This document shows positions 1-7,652 of a DNA stretch of 17,510 nt, piece by piece; within the stretch, counting starts at the first letter, position 1, and each line of letters starts with the position of its first letter. The notes beneath the pieces are model-generated. The model saw nothing but the letters and a program-made list of their open reading frames with translations. It did not search any database and was not told the origin of the DNA. Where the stretch lies: contig JBBIOI010000072.1 in assembly GCA_037443425.1 (NCBI GenBank), positions 1 through 17,510 of the forward strand, given 5' to 3'. Both the position numbers and the translations under genes were made by a program. Source of the DNA: JBBIOI01 sp037443425 (GTDB taxonomy: Bacteria; Desulfobacterota; BSN033; UBA1163).

Positions 1-1
1 A

Positions 2-778
2 CAACATGTTATTCGTTCTGGTGGAAAGGGGATAGGGCTTGAAGAACTTCTATATAATATTGCAATCCCTTCGGAAAGGATAAGCGAAGTATTAGAGAAA
101 AAGGTTAAAAGCGGTGAAATCCTTTGGATAGATTCAGAAAAGATAAAGGTGATTGAGAGGTCAGAATACCAGAAGCTCAAAGAGTCAATAATAGATCAGC
201 TTAAAGAATTTCATAGAAAGTTTCCAATGAAGTCTGGATTATCAAAAGAGGAACTTAGAACTAAGCTCCCAGACGATATCGATATTAAACTTTATCAAAG
301 CCTTCTTCAAGATCTTATACGTTCAGAACAAATTATTATGGATAAGGATAGATTAATGCTTCCCCAACATCAAATATCAGATGTCGACGAGAAGGGATTG
401 ATAGGAAGGGTTGAAGAAGCAGTCTTAAAGGCGGGCTTGCAGCCGCCATCTCCAAAGGAATTATCAGAGCAGTGGGGTGAAAAAGAAGATGAGATTAAAT
501 CGATTTTCGAATATCTACTTCGTAAAGGAGTTTTTATTAAGGTTCGAGAGGGGATATATTTCCATCAAGTTCCATTTGAAGGCATAAAAGAGAGGCTTTT
601 ATCTTATCTAAAAGAACATGGTGAGATTACAACCCCTCAGTTCAAGGACATGACCCAGGCCTCGAGGAAATATACCATTCCATTAATTGAATACTTTGAT
701 CAGATAAAATTGACAATCCGCCTAGGTGAGAAAAGGGTTTTAAGGGGTCTAACCAAAATTGAAAAGAAAGAGTCCTAA
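2..778 (+). CDS. selB: SelB, selenocysteine-specific elongation factor, C-terminal part (5' end outside window)
   Basis: The frame is open from the first bases of the window, so this is the 3' part of a longer gene. A GTG at 149 is internal and should not be taken as the start. The visible 258 residues are the winged-helix tail of SelB, the GTPase that brings Sec-tRNA(Sec) to UGA codons by binding the SECIS hairpin in the mRNA. The GTPase and EF-Tu-like domains would lie upstream of the window. Support comes from the SelB-type segments KFPMKSGLSKEELR and, near the end, HGEITTPQFKDMTQASRKY followed by IPLIEYFD and a terminal RVLRG. These belong to the last winged helices, which read the SECIS stem-loop. 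The tail length fits the roughly 600-650-residue family. A TPR protein gene follows after 25 bases. The gene implies that the organism makes selenoproteins, although none is recognisable in this window. Confidence 0.93.
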   Translation, partial: QHVIRSGGKGIGLEELLYNIAIPSERISEVLEKKVKSGEILWIDSEKIKVIERSEYQKLKESIIDQLKEFHRKFPMKSGLSKEELRTKLPDDIDIKLYQSLLQDLIRSEQIIMDKDRLMLPQHQISDVDEKGLIGRVEEAVLKAGLQPPSPKELSEQWGEKEDEIKSIFEYLLRKGVFIKVREGIYFHQVPFEGIKERLLSYLKEHGEITTPQFKDMTQASRKYTIPLIEYFDQIKLTIRLGEKRVLRGLTKIEKKES

Positions 779-803
779 ATAAAAGGAAAGGAGTTTATCT
801 AAT

Positions 804-1505
804 ATGAATGGAAAAAGGAAGATTCCAAAGAAAAAGCTAAAAGAACCGGATGAGTTTATAACTTTTACACAAAAATCAATACTTTTTTTAAAGGATCATT
901 ATAAGAAAATCACAATTTTTTCAATAATAATATTATTAATTATTGTTTCTACGATTATCTATTTTAAATTGGAAGAGAGAAAAGAGATTCAAGCCCAGAA
1001 AGTCTTTGATCAGGCTATCGAGTCTTATCGGATTGCAGGTTCTACGAGTAATGAATCATCATTAAAGGAATATAAAAATACAATAGAAAAGTTTGATAAA
1101 GTTATATCCCAATTTCCAAAGACATCTTCGGGTAAGATTTCTCTACTTTATAAAGGAAATATACACCTTAGATTAGGTGAATATAAAGAAGCTATTAACT
1201 CCTATAATGAGTTTCTAAAAAAGGGGATTAAAGAGAAGATTTACAGGGTATTTGCGCTTGAGGGCTTAGGATATGCTTATGAAGGGAAAGGAGACTATAA
1301 TAATGCGATAGAGGTATTCAATAAAATAACCGAGATAGGAGAAGGTTTTGAAGTTACAAATGCCTATCTACATTTAGGTCGTTGTAAGGAAAGACTTGGA
1401 AGAAATAAGGAGGCAGTAGAAGATTATAAAAAATTTCTTACTCTTGCGCCAAAATCCTTTCAGTCTGATATTATAATTAAAAAGATATCTAATCTGGAGA
1501 AATAG
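804..1505 (+). CDS. Membrane-anchored tetratricopeptide repeat protein
   Basis: This is a 233-residue protein with a lysine-rich cytoplasmic N-terminus, one hydrophobic helix at about residues 36-54, and a soluble remainder. The architecture matches YfgM-like, type II membrane TPR proteins, with the repeats on the periplasmic side. At least three TPR motifs are visible, for example the helices containing LYKGNIHLRLGEYKEAINSY, LEGLGYAYEGKGDYNNAIEVF and LHLGRCKERLGRNKEAVEDY. The ATG is preceded by AAAGGAG at 787-793 with a 10-base spacer, which supports this start. It lies 25 bases after selB in the same direction and may be co-transcribed. TPR proteins act as protein-binding scaffolds; YfgM relatives help SecYEG-associated chaperones. 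The specific partner here is unknown and I assign no gene name. Confidence 0.8.
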   Translation: MNGKRKIPKKKLKEPDEFITFTQKSILFLKDHYKKITIFSIIILLIIVSTIIYFKLEERKEIQAQKVFDQAIESYRIAGSTSNESSLKEYKNTIEKFDKVISQFPKTSSGKISLLYKGNIHLRLGEYKEAINSYNEFLKKGIKEKIYRVFALEGLGYAYEGKGDYNNAIEVFNKITEIGEGFEVTNAYLHLGRCKERLGRNKEAVEDYKKFLTLAPKSFQSDIIIKKISNLEK

Positions 1506-1567
1506 TTCTTTATTTTTAAGGCACCTTGAGTTTAAGTTTTGGAAATCTTATAAGTTAGGGAAAATAG

Positions 1568-1596
1568 TTGAAAAAATTTAAAATCTAATTTATTCT
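1568..1596 (+). promoter_or_regulatory. Possible sigma70-type promoter for iorAB
   Basis: The 120-base gap before iorA contains TTGAAA (1568-1573), a 17-base spacer and TATTCT (1591-1596). The -35 is good and the -10 is only a partial match, in a very AT-rich stretch where chance matches are common. A Shine-Dalgarno-like GAAGGGA at 1614-1620 precedes the ATG at 1626. No terminator hairpin is visible between the TPR gene and iorA. Confidence 0.3.
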
Positions 1597-1625
1597 TTTT
1601 AAAAATTTTATCAGAAGGGAAAGAT

Positions 1626-3455
1626 ATGAAAAGGATACTTAGCGGAAACGAGGCTATTGCAAGAGGAGCTTATGAGGCTGGAGTAAAGGTTGCTACAGCT
1701 TATCCAGGCACACCAAGCACTGAGATACTTGAAACAATTGCAAAGGAATACAAAGATATCTATGCAGAATGGAGTCCAAATGAGAAGGTTGCACTCGAAG
1801 TAGCATCAGGGGCATCTCTCGTTGGGGCAAGGGCGATGGCATCAATGAAACATGTTGGTGTAAATGTTGCTGCAGACCCTTTTATGACACTATCTTATGT
1901 GGGTGTGAATGGAGGATTGGTGCTTGTTACATGTGATGATCCTGAACTATATAGTTCTCAGAACGAACAGGATAATAGGAATTATGCAAAATTTGCAAAG
2001 GTACCGATGCTCGAACCGAGCGATAGCCAAGAGGCAAAGGATTTTATGAAACTTGCCTTTGATATAAGTGAGAGATTTGATACACCTGTGATGTTAAGGA
2101 GTGTGACAAGGATTTCACATGCAAAAGGGATTGTAAAATTAGAGGAACCAGTTGTTCCACCAAAACCGATAGAGATTATAAAGGATACTCCTAAATATAC
2201 GATGTTACCTTCCTATGCCAGGATAAGACATAGATTTATTGAGGAAAGATTTATAAGATTAAAGGAGTTTGCTGAAGAATTTCCTGAAAACAGGATGGAA
2301 ATTAATGATACATCAATTGGAATCATCACCTCAGGAATTTCTTATCAATATTCGAAAGAGGTATTTCCTGAATTTTCTTATCTTAAACTGGGTCTGGTCT
2401 GGCCCCTTCCAAAGAATCTTATCTCACAGTTTTTTAAAAAAGTTAAAAAGGTTTATATTGTTGAGGAGCTTGATCCATTTCTTGAAGAAAATATAAGGGC
2501 AATGGGTTTTAAGCCAAAAGGGGGAAAGGATCTATTTCCAATATGTGGAGAACTGAATCCACTTCTCATAGAAAAGGGTATCCTCGGGAAAAGATTCAAA
2601 CCTCGAAAGCCAGTGATTGAAGAAAGCCTTCCACCGAGGCCACCCAATCTATGTCCAGGTTGTCCTCATCGGGGAATCTTTGTGGCGTTAAGAAAATTTA
2701 AAGTCTTTACAGCAGGTGATATTGGATGTTACACACTGGGCGCCTATCCACCTCTAAATGTAATAAATAGCAATGTTTGTATGGGTTCGAGTATAGGGAG
2801 TGCCCATGGAATGGCAAAGGCCTTAGGGGAGGCAGGAAAGGGGAAAGTCGTTGCTGTTATAGGAGATTCAACATTCTTTCATGCAGGTGTCCACCCACTG
2901 ATGGATGTTGTGTATAATAAGGGTAATATAACTGTGATCATAATGGATAATAGGACAACAGGAATGACAGGGTCACAGGAACATCCTGGAACCGGATATA
3001 CAATAAGAGGGGAAGAGACACACCGAATCGATTTTATTGAGCTTGGACATGCCCTCGGTATCGAGAATCCAAGGAAAGTAAATCCATGGAATCTCGAGGA
3101 GACTGAAAATGTGATAAGAGAGGAGCTCGATAAGGACTCACCTTCTTTAATAATAAGTGAAGGACCCTGCATGCTTCTAAGGAGGGCTTTTAAGAAAATT
3201 AATAAGCCCCTAAGGGTTGATCAGACAAAATGCATAGGGTGTAAAAGTTGTGTTAACACAGGCTGTCCTGCCATATCATACAAAACAGTTGAAGGGGAAA
3301 TGGCATTTACAGCGGATGGAAAGAAAAGAAAGGGGATTGCATTTATTGAACCAACGCTATGTCCAGGATGCCATCTATGTTATCAGGTTTGTAAATTCGG
3401 AGCGATACAGAGTGATGAAGAAAGACCAATCTTTGGTTTTGAAACAGTATTATAA
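1626..3455 (+). CDS. iorA: Indolepyruvate:ferredoxin oxidoreductase, alpha subunit
   Basis: IorA is the catalytic subunit of a TPP-dependent enzyme that converts aryl-pyruvates (such as indolepyruvate and phenylpyruvate, from aromatic amino-acid transamination) plus CoA to aryl-acetyl-CoA and CO2, reducing ferredoxin. The 609-residue length is normal for the family. The N-terminal pyruvate-binding domain starts with LSGNEAIARGAYEAGVKVA and AYPGTPSTEI. The TPP-binding domain has a CPGCPHRG segment (Cys343, Cys346), GDIGCYTLG around residues 364-372 and GDSTFFH at 413-419. The C-terminus carries two [4Fe-4S] ferredoxin motifs: Cys536, 539, 542 and 547, then Cys579, 582, 585 and 589. The last cysteine is followed by Lys rather than the usual Pro, which should not affect cluster binding. 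The beta subunit follows after a 15-21 base gap, so the two form an operon. In vivo direction (amino-acid oxidation or reductive synthesis) cannot be decided from sequence. Confidence 0.95.
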   Translation: MKRILSGNEAIARGAYEAGVKVATAYPGTPSTEILETIAKEYKDIYAEWSPNEKVALEVASGASLVGARAMASMKHVGVNVAADPFMTLSYVGVNGGLVLVTCDDPELYSSQNEQDNRNYAKFAKVPMLEPSDSQEAKDFMKLAFDISERFDTPVMLRSVTRISHAKGIVKLEEPVVPPKPIEIIKDTPKYTMLPSYARIRHRFIEERFIRLKEFAEEFPENRMEINDTSIGIITSGISYQYSKEVFPEFSYLKLGLVWPLPKNLISQFFKKVKKVYIVEELDPFLEENIRAMGFKPKGGKDLFPICGELNPLLIEKGILGKRFKPRKPVIEESLPPRPPNLCPGCPHRGIFVALRKFKVFTAGDIGCYTLGAYPPLNVINSNVCMGSSIGSAHGMAKALGEAGKGKVVAVIGDSTFFHAGVHPLMDVVYNKGNITVIIMDNRTTGMTGSQEHPGTGYTIRGEETHRIDFIELGHALGIENPRKVNPWNLEETENVIREELDKDSPSLIISEGPCMLLRRAFKKINKPLRVDQTKCIGCKSCVNTGCPAISYKTVEGEMAFTADGKKRKGIAFIEPTLCPGCHLCYQVCKFGAIQSDEERPIFGFETVL

Positions 3456-3476
3456 ATAGATAGGAGAAAATTGGTT

Positions 3477-4061
3477 ATGAAAGATGAAACAACAAATGTG
3501 CTTGTTGTAGGTGTTGGAGGTCAAGGTGTAATTCTGGCAAGTGATATTATGTCAGAAGTATTTATGGAGGCTGGTTATGATGTGAAGAAGAGTGAAGTTC
3601 ATGGTATGGCAATGAGAGGAGGAATCGTAACATCTCATTTCAGATTTGGAAAGAAGGTTTACTCTCCGCTTATTAAAGAAGGTGATGTTGATATCCTCTT
3701 CGCTTTTGAACAGCTTGAAGGTCTTAGATGGATTAATCATCTTAAACCGAACGGCAAGATTGTGATGAATGATCATAAGATAAATCCTCCTGCTGTAAAT
3801 TTAGGTGAAATGGATTATCCAAATGGTATACCAGAAATAATAAAGTCTAAATTTAAAGAATTTTATCTGATTAAAGGAACTGAGATTGCTACAAAACTCG
3901 GTGATCAACGTGCAGCAAACGTAGTGCTATTAGGTGCAATTTCAAGGCTGTTCGATGTAAAAGAAGAGATATGGATAAATACAATACTTAATTATCTTCC
4001 ACCCAAGGTTCATGAACTTAATAAGAAGGCCTTTATTTTAGGAAGAGAAGAGATTAAATAA
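3477..4061 (+). CDS. iorB: Indolepyruvate:ferredoxin oxidoreductase, beta subunit
   Basis: IorB is the gamma-domain partner of IorA in the 2-oxoacid:ferredoxin oxidoreductase complex. The protein is about 194 residues from the ATG at 3477, normal for the family. It begins with the nucleotide-fold glycine motif VVGVGGQGVILAS and has the conserved stretch KKSEVHGMAMRGG. A TTG two codons upstream (3471) is in frame. I prefer the ATG because the GGAG at 3463-3466 sits only 4 bases from the TTG but 10 bases from the ATG; the choice affects only two residues. The gene follows iorA directly and is closed by a strong hairpin terminator, which defines the end of the iorAB unit. No phenylacetate-CoA ligase (paaK) gene, a frequent neighbour of iorAB, is present here. 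Confidence 0.93.
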   Translation: MKDETTNVLVVGVGGQGVILASDIMSEVFMEAGYDVKKSEVHGMAMRGGIVTSHFRFGKKVYSPLIKEGDVDILFAFEQLEGLRWINHLKPNGKIVMNDHKINPPAVNLGEMDYPNGIPEIIKSKFKEFYLIKGTEIATKLGDQRAANVVLLGAISRLFDVKEEIWINTILNYLPPKVHELNKKAFILGREEIK

Positions 4062-4086
4062 TCTAAAGATAATTTCCTAAAAATTG

Positions 4087-4126
4087 AAGTGGCAGGTATT
4101 TTAAGTTGACCTGCCACTTTGTTTTT
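4087..4126 (+). terminator. Rho-independent terminator of iorAB
   Basis: This is a perfect 11-bp inverted repeat (AAGTGGCAGGT at 4087-4097, ACCTGCCACTT at 4109-4119) with an 11-base loop, followed by T, G and a run of five T. It starts 26 bases after the iorB stop codon. The next gene is transcribed in the same direction, so this hairpin separates two transcription units. Confidence 0.88.
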
Positions 4127-4146
4127 AAAAATGATAATATTATAAT
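4119..4146 (+). promoter_or_regulatory. Possible promoter of the M16 protease gene
   Basis: A consensus TATAAT lies at 4141-4146, with TTGTTT at 4119-4124 and a 16-base spacer. The -35 is only a partial match and lies within the T-run of the preceding terminator. Transcription would begin near 4153, just ahead of the GGAGA ribosome-binding site at 4158-4162. The AT-rich context raises the chance of a false match. Confidence 0.35.
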
Positions 4147-4169
4147 TTTAAAAAAATGGAGAACGGTTT

Positions 4170-6815
4170 ATGAAAAGGAATCGTTTTTATAAGGTATTTT
4201 TTACTACCTTGATATTTATACTCCTCATAGCATCCTTTTCGGTTTCGAAAGAGGGTGTCCGTCAGTTCACAATGGAAAATGGCCTCAAGGTTATCCTTGA
4301 GGAAAATAGGAACAATCCAGTCGTCTCACTCCAGATCTGGGTCAAGGTTGGAAGCGCTGATGAAGATGATGAAGAGGCAGGGATGTGTCACTTTATTGAA
4401 CATATGATTTTTAAAGGAACTGAAAAGAGGAAGGTTCGCGAAATGGCAAAAGAGATAGAATCCTTAGGTGGTTATATCAATGCTTATACATCATATGATC
4501 AAACAGTGTTCTACATAACAATCGCAAGCCGATATGCCTACAAAGCGCTTGATATATTAGCAGATGCAATTCAAAACTCGGTCTTTGACAAAGATGAGTT
4601 AGAAAAGGAGAGGGAGGTTATTCTTGAGGAGATTCGTATGGGAGAGGATGACCCTTCGAGAAGAATTTTTCGGCAGACCATGGCAGTCTTATTTGAGAAA
4701 CATCCATATAGAAGACCTATTATTGGATATGAGAAAACTATCAAGTCGATTACAAGAGAAAGGATGATCTCGTTTTTTAAAAAATGGTATGTTCCAAATA
4801 GGATGGCATTTATCTCTGTTGGCGATTTCGATATCGATAAGATGGAAAAGAGGGTAAGAGAGGCATTCAAGGGTTTTAAGCCTTCTCATAATGATATTGG
4901 TCAAAGGATGAAGGAACCTGAAAAAAAGAGTTATCAGGAGGTAATCTCTTATGGTCAATTTAAGGAGACATATTTACAAATTGCATTTCCCATACCAAAT
5001 GCAACCCATGAGGATACACCTGCTCTTGATGCACTTTCAAGCATCCTTGGTGGAGGGGAATCTTCACGTTTAGTTCAGAGGGTTAAGCTTGAAAAAGGGT
5101 TAGTAAACTCAATATCATCATCTTCTTTTACCCCAAAGGATTCAGGTGCTTTTTTCATTGAGGCAACACTCTCAGCAGAGAATACAGAAAAGGCCATAGG
5201 AGCCATTTTAGATGAGATAGTAAAGATACACACAGAAGGTATAACTTCTGATGAACTTTATAGGGTTAAGGTAAATATAGAAAGTGATCATATATACGAC
5301 CGTCAAACCGTCCAGGGACAGGCAAGGAAACTGGGTTATTATGAACTGATATCTGGAGATATAAATTTTGAAAAGGAGTACATAAAGAAGGTAGGCCTTT
5401 TAGAGAGCAATGATATTAAGAAGGCCTTAGAGAAATATTTTAAACCCTCTCGCATTGTCGTAAGTATCCTTTCTCCACAGGAGAAAGGGGATTTATTCAA
5501 AGATAAATCATTTAAAGAGCTCGTAGAAAGATATAACCTCGAAAAGGTTCTAAGTTCTAAAAAAGAAGAAGAAAAAATTCTAAGAACAGTTCTTGACAAT
5601 GGTATTCGTGTAATAATAAAAGAGAATAAATCTGTTCCAGTTGTAACGATTCAGGCATCATTTTTAGGCGGTGTGAGATTCGAAAATGAAGCTAACAATG
5701 GGATTTTTAGATTGATGGCAACAATGTTAACAAAAGGAACAAAAAGGCAGAAAAGTCTCGATATTTCAAAGAAGGTAGAACGAATGGCGGGCTCACTAAG
5801 TGGGTTTTCTGGCTATAATAGTTTTGGACTGACATTTACATTTTTAAGCAAACATTTTGAGGATGCACTCTCTTTATTTGCAGAAATTTTAAAAGAACCT
5901 GCCTTTGAAAAGGATGAATTGGAGAAGAGAAAAAGGTTAACCATAGCTGCCATCCGTCAACAAGAAGACGACCTTGATAGGTCTGTTTTTAGACTATTTC
6001 AAAAGGCCCTTTATGAAAGACATCCTTATAGAATGGATCCCTTGGGAACGATAGATTCTATCGAGAGGCTTAATGAAAGGGATTTAATGGATTGTTATAA
6101 AAGATATGCTGTCACTGAGAATATGGTTTTGACAGTAGTTGGTGATGTTGATAAGAAAGAGGTACTTGACGCAATTAAAAAGGAGTTTGGTAAAATTGAA
6201 CGGAAGGGTTTTATGCCCCCTGAGCTTCCTATTGAGTTACCATCGAAGAAGATAAAGAAGGTAGAGGATTTTAAAGAGAAGGAACAATCACATTTTGTAC
6301 TTGGTTTTTTAGGTCCGAGGCTAAAAGATCGCGAACGTTATGCTATTGAAGTCCTTGATGCCTCACTTTCAGGACAGGGTGGAAGGCTATTTTATGAACT
6401 GAGGGATAGAGAGAGCCTCGCATACGCACTTAGTTTTATTGCACATGCCAATCTTGATCAAGGGTATATAGGGGTCTACATGGGTACATATCCAGCTAAG
6501 TTAGAACGAGCAATTGAGAGTACCCTGAGAGAATTAAGAAAGATTAAGGATGAGGGATTAACTGATGAGGAGATAGAAAGGGCCAAGCGTTATTTAATTG
6601 GGAATTTTGAGATAGGCCTTCAAACAAATGGGTCCTGGGCAAATACCCTAAGTCTTGACGAGCTTTATAGTTTAGGGTTTGATCATTATCAGAGATATCC
6701 CTCTGAGATACAGAAGGTGACAAAGGAAGATATAAATCATGTTATAGAGAAATATATTAATTTGGATGCCTATTGTCTTGCCATTATAAGACCAAAAGGG
6801 ATAAAGAAAGAATGA
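4170..6815 (+). CDS. Exported two-domain M16 family zinc metalloprotease
   Basis: This 881-residue protein starts with a short positively charged segment and a hydrophobic stretch at about residues 8-24, a likely Sec signal peptide or membrane anchor, so it should act in the periplasm. The first M16 half carries the inverted zinc motif HxxEH as His74-Phe-Ile-Glu77-His78, with the downstream Glu ligand in VILEEI (Glu153/154). A second M16 half begins near residue 470 (LDNGIRVIIKENKSVPVV). There the metal motif is lost: the aligned positions are Arg514, Ala517 and Thr518. The second half keeps the Arg/Tyr substrate region typical of inactive M16 halves (GGRLFYELRDRESLAYAL). The result is a pitrilysin-like clam with an active and an inactive half in one chain, likely degrading peptides. 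It has its own GGAGA ribosome-binding site and probably its own promoter. The DNA glycosylase gene follows with no gap. Confidence 0.9.
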   Translation: MKRNRFYKVFFTTLIFILLIASFSVSKEGVRQFTMENGLKVILEENRNNPVVSLQIWVKVGSADEDDEEAGMCHFIEHMIFKGTEKRKVREMAKEIESLGGYINAYTSYDQTVFYITIASRYAYKALDILADAIQNSVFDKDELEKEREVILEEIRMGEDDPSRRIFRQTMAVLFEKHPYRRPIIGYEKTIKSITRERMISFFKKWYVPNRMAFISVGDFDIDKMEKRVREAFKGFKPSHNDIGQRMKEPEKKSYQEVISYGQFKETYLQIAFPIPNATHEDTPALDALSSILGGGESSRLVQRVKLEKGLVNSISSSSFTPKDSGAFFIEATLSAENTEKAIGAILDEIVKIHTEGITSDELYRVKVNIESDHIYDRQTVQGQARKLGYYELISGDINFEKEYIKKVGLLESNDIKKALEKYFKPSRIVVSILSPQEKGDLFKDKSFKELVERYNLEKVLSSKKEEEKILRTVLDNGIRVIIKENKSVPVVTIQASFLGGVRFENEANNGIFRLMATMLTKGTKRQKSLDISKKVERMAGSLSGFSGYNSFGLTFTFLSKHFEDALSLFAEILKEPAFEKDELEKRKRLTIAAIRQQEDDLDRSVFRLFQKALYERHPYRMDPLGTIDSIERLNERDLMDCYKRYAVTENMVLTVVGDVDKKEVLDAIKKEFGKIERKGFMPPELPIELPSKKIKKVEDFKEKEQSHFVLGFLGPRLKDRERYAIEVLDASLSGQGGRLFYELRDRESLAYALSFIAHANLDQGYIGVYMGTYPAKLERAIESTLRELRKIKDEGLTDEEIERAKRYLIGNFEIGLQTNGSWANTLSLDELYSLGFDHYQRYPSEIQKVTKEDINHVIEKYINLDAYCLAIIRPKGIKKE

Positions 6816-7628
6816 ATGGAGAAACTTAAGGTTAATCTTTTCTCTCTCAAAGACACTATTGAGTGTGGTCAATTTTTCAGATTTACAAAGGTTAAAGATA
6901 CTTATATTATCCAGAGCAGGGATAAGATTTTTTCTGTTAAGCAAAAGTTCGATAACCTTTATTATGAAGGCGTTGACGACTTATTTTTGATTAACTTTTT
7001 AAGACTTGATGATGATTTGGAATTCATCTATAGAGAGATAGATAAAGATCCAATAATCCATCAGGCCATTTTGAAATACAGAGGGCTTAGACTGATACGT
7101 CAGGATCCATGGGAATGTCTAATCTCATTCCTTTGTTCATCGGCAAAAAGGGTCTCTCATATTAGATCAATTATAGAATCGATTTGTAAGACATACGGGG
7201 AGATGATTACTTATAAAAATATAATAGGTTATGGATTTCCAGAGCCAGACATGATAGATGACCTTTCAAAATTGGATCTCGTTGGTTTAGGTTTTAGAAA
7301 GGAGTTCTTAAAATTGGCCTGCAGGCATGTTGATCGTGAGATGCTACAAAAACTCAAAAATTTAAGTTACAAAGAGGCTAAAAACGAATTGATCAGGATT
7401 TCAGGAGTGGGTAAGAAGATAGCTGATTGCACCCTTCTTTATTCTCTCGATTTTACTGAGGCATTCCCTGTTGATACATGGATTAAAAAGGGGATGCAAA
7501 AGACATATTTTAACGGGAAAAATGTAAGTTATAGAGAAATCGAATCCTTTGTGTCAGATCATTTTGGTCCTTATGCAGGATATGCACAGTTATACCTATA
7601 TCATTACTGGCGGAATAACAAATTTTAG
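6816..7628 (+). CDS. OGG1-family 8-oxoguanine DNA glycosylase/AP lyase
   Basis: The protein has 270 residues, near the bacterial/archaeal OGG1 size. The N-terminal OGG_N-type domain includes LKDTIECGQFFRF (residues 11-23). The helix-hairpin-helix GPD core starts with RLIRQDPWECLISFLCSS (92-109), closely resembling human OGG1. The hairpin is ISGVGKKIADC (195-205), where Lys201 aligns with the catalytic Schiff-base lysine. Asp220 in FPVDTW is the conserved aspartate. It should excise oxidised purines, mainly 8-oxoguanine, and nick the abasic site. The Asn-rich motif following the SS in human OGG1 (NNN) is replaced here by Ala-Lys-Arg, so lesion preference may differ. The ATG immediately follows the TGA of the protease gene, with only a weak ribosome-binding site, which suggests translational coupling. 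A different HhH glycosylase specificity remains possible. Confidence 0.85.
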   Translation: MEKLKVNLFSLKDTIECGQFFRFTKVKDTYIIQSRDKIFSVKQKFDNLYYEGVDDLFLINFLRLDDDLEFIYREIDKDPIIHQAILKYRGLRLIRQDPWECLISFLCSSAKRVSHIRSIIESICKTYGEMITYKNIIGYGFPEPDMIDDLSKLDLVGLGFRKEFLKLACRHVDREMLQKLKNLSYKEAKNELIRISGVGKKIADCTLLYSLDFTEAFPVDTWIKKGMQKTYFNGKNVSYREIESFVSDHFGPYAGYAQLYLYHYWRNNKF

Positions 7629-7652
7629 AGTAATCCCCTCCTCAATGGGCTT

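Noticed and set aside
149..151. GTG as start of a 209-residue protein
   Set aside because: The same frame is open back to the window edge with SelB-like sequence, so the GTG is an internal valine codon.
3552..3776. Minus-strand frame inside iorB, and similar frames inside iorA, the M16, hyuB and recG genes
   Set aside because: They lie wholly within well-supported genes, lack ribosome-binding sites and show no recognisable protein pattern.
7629..7652. Terminator between the convergent glycosylase and MBL-fold genes
   Set aside because: Only a CCC/GGG pairing is visible in the 24-base gap; no convincing hairpin with a T-run.
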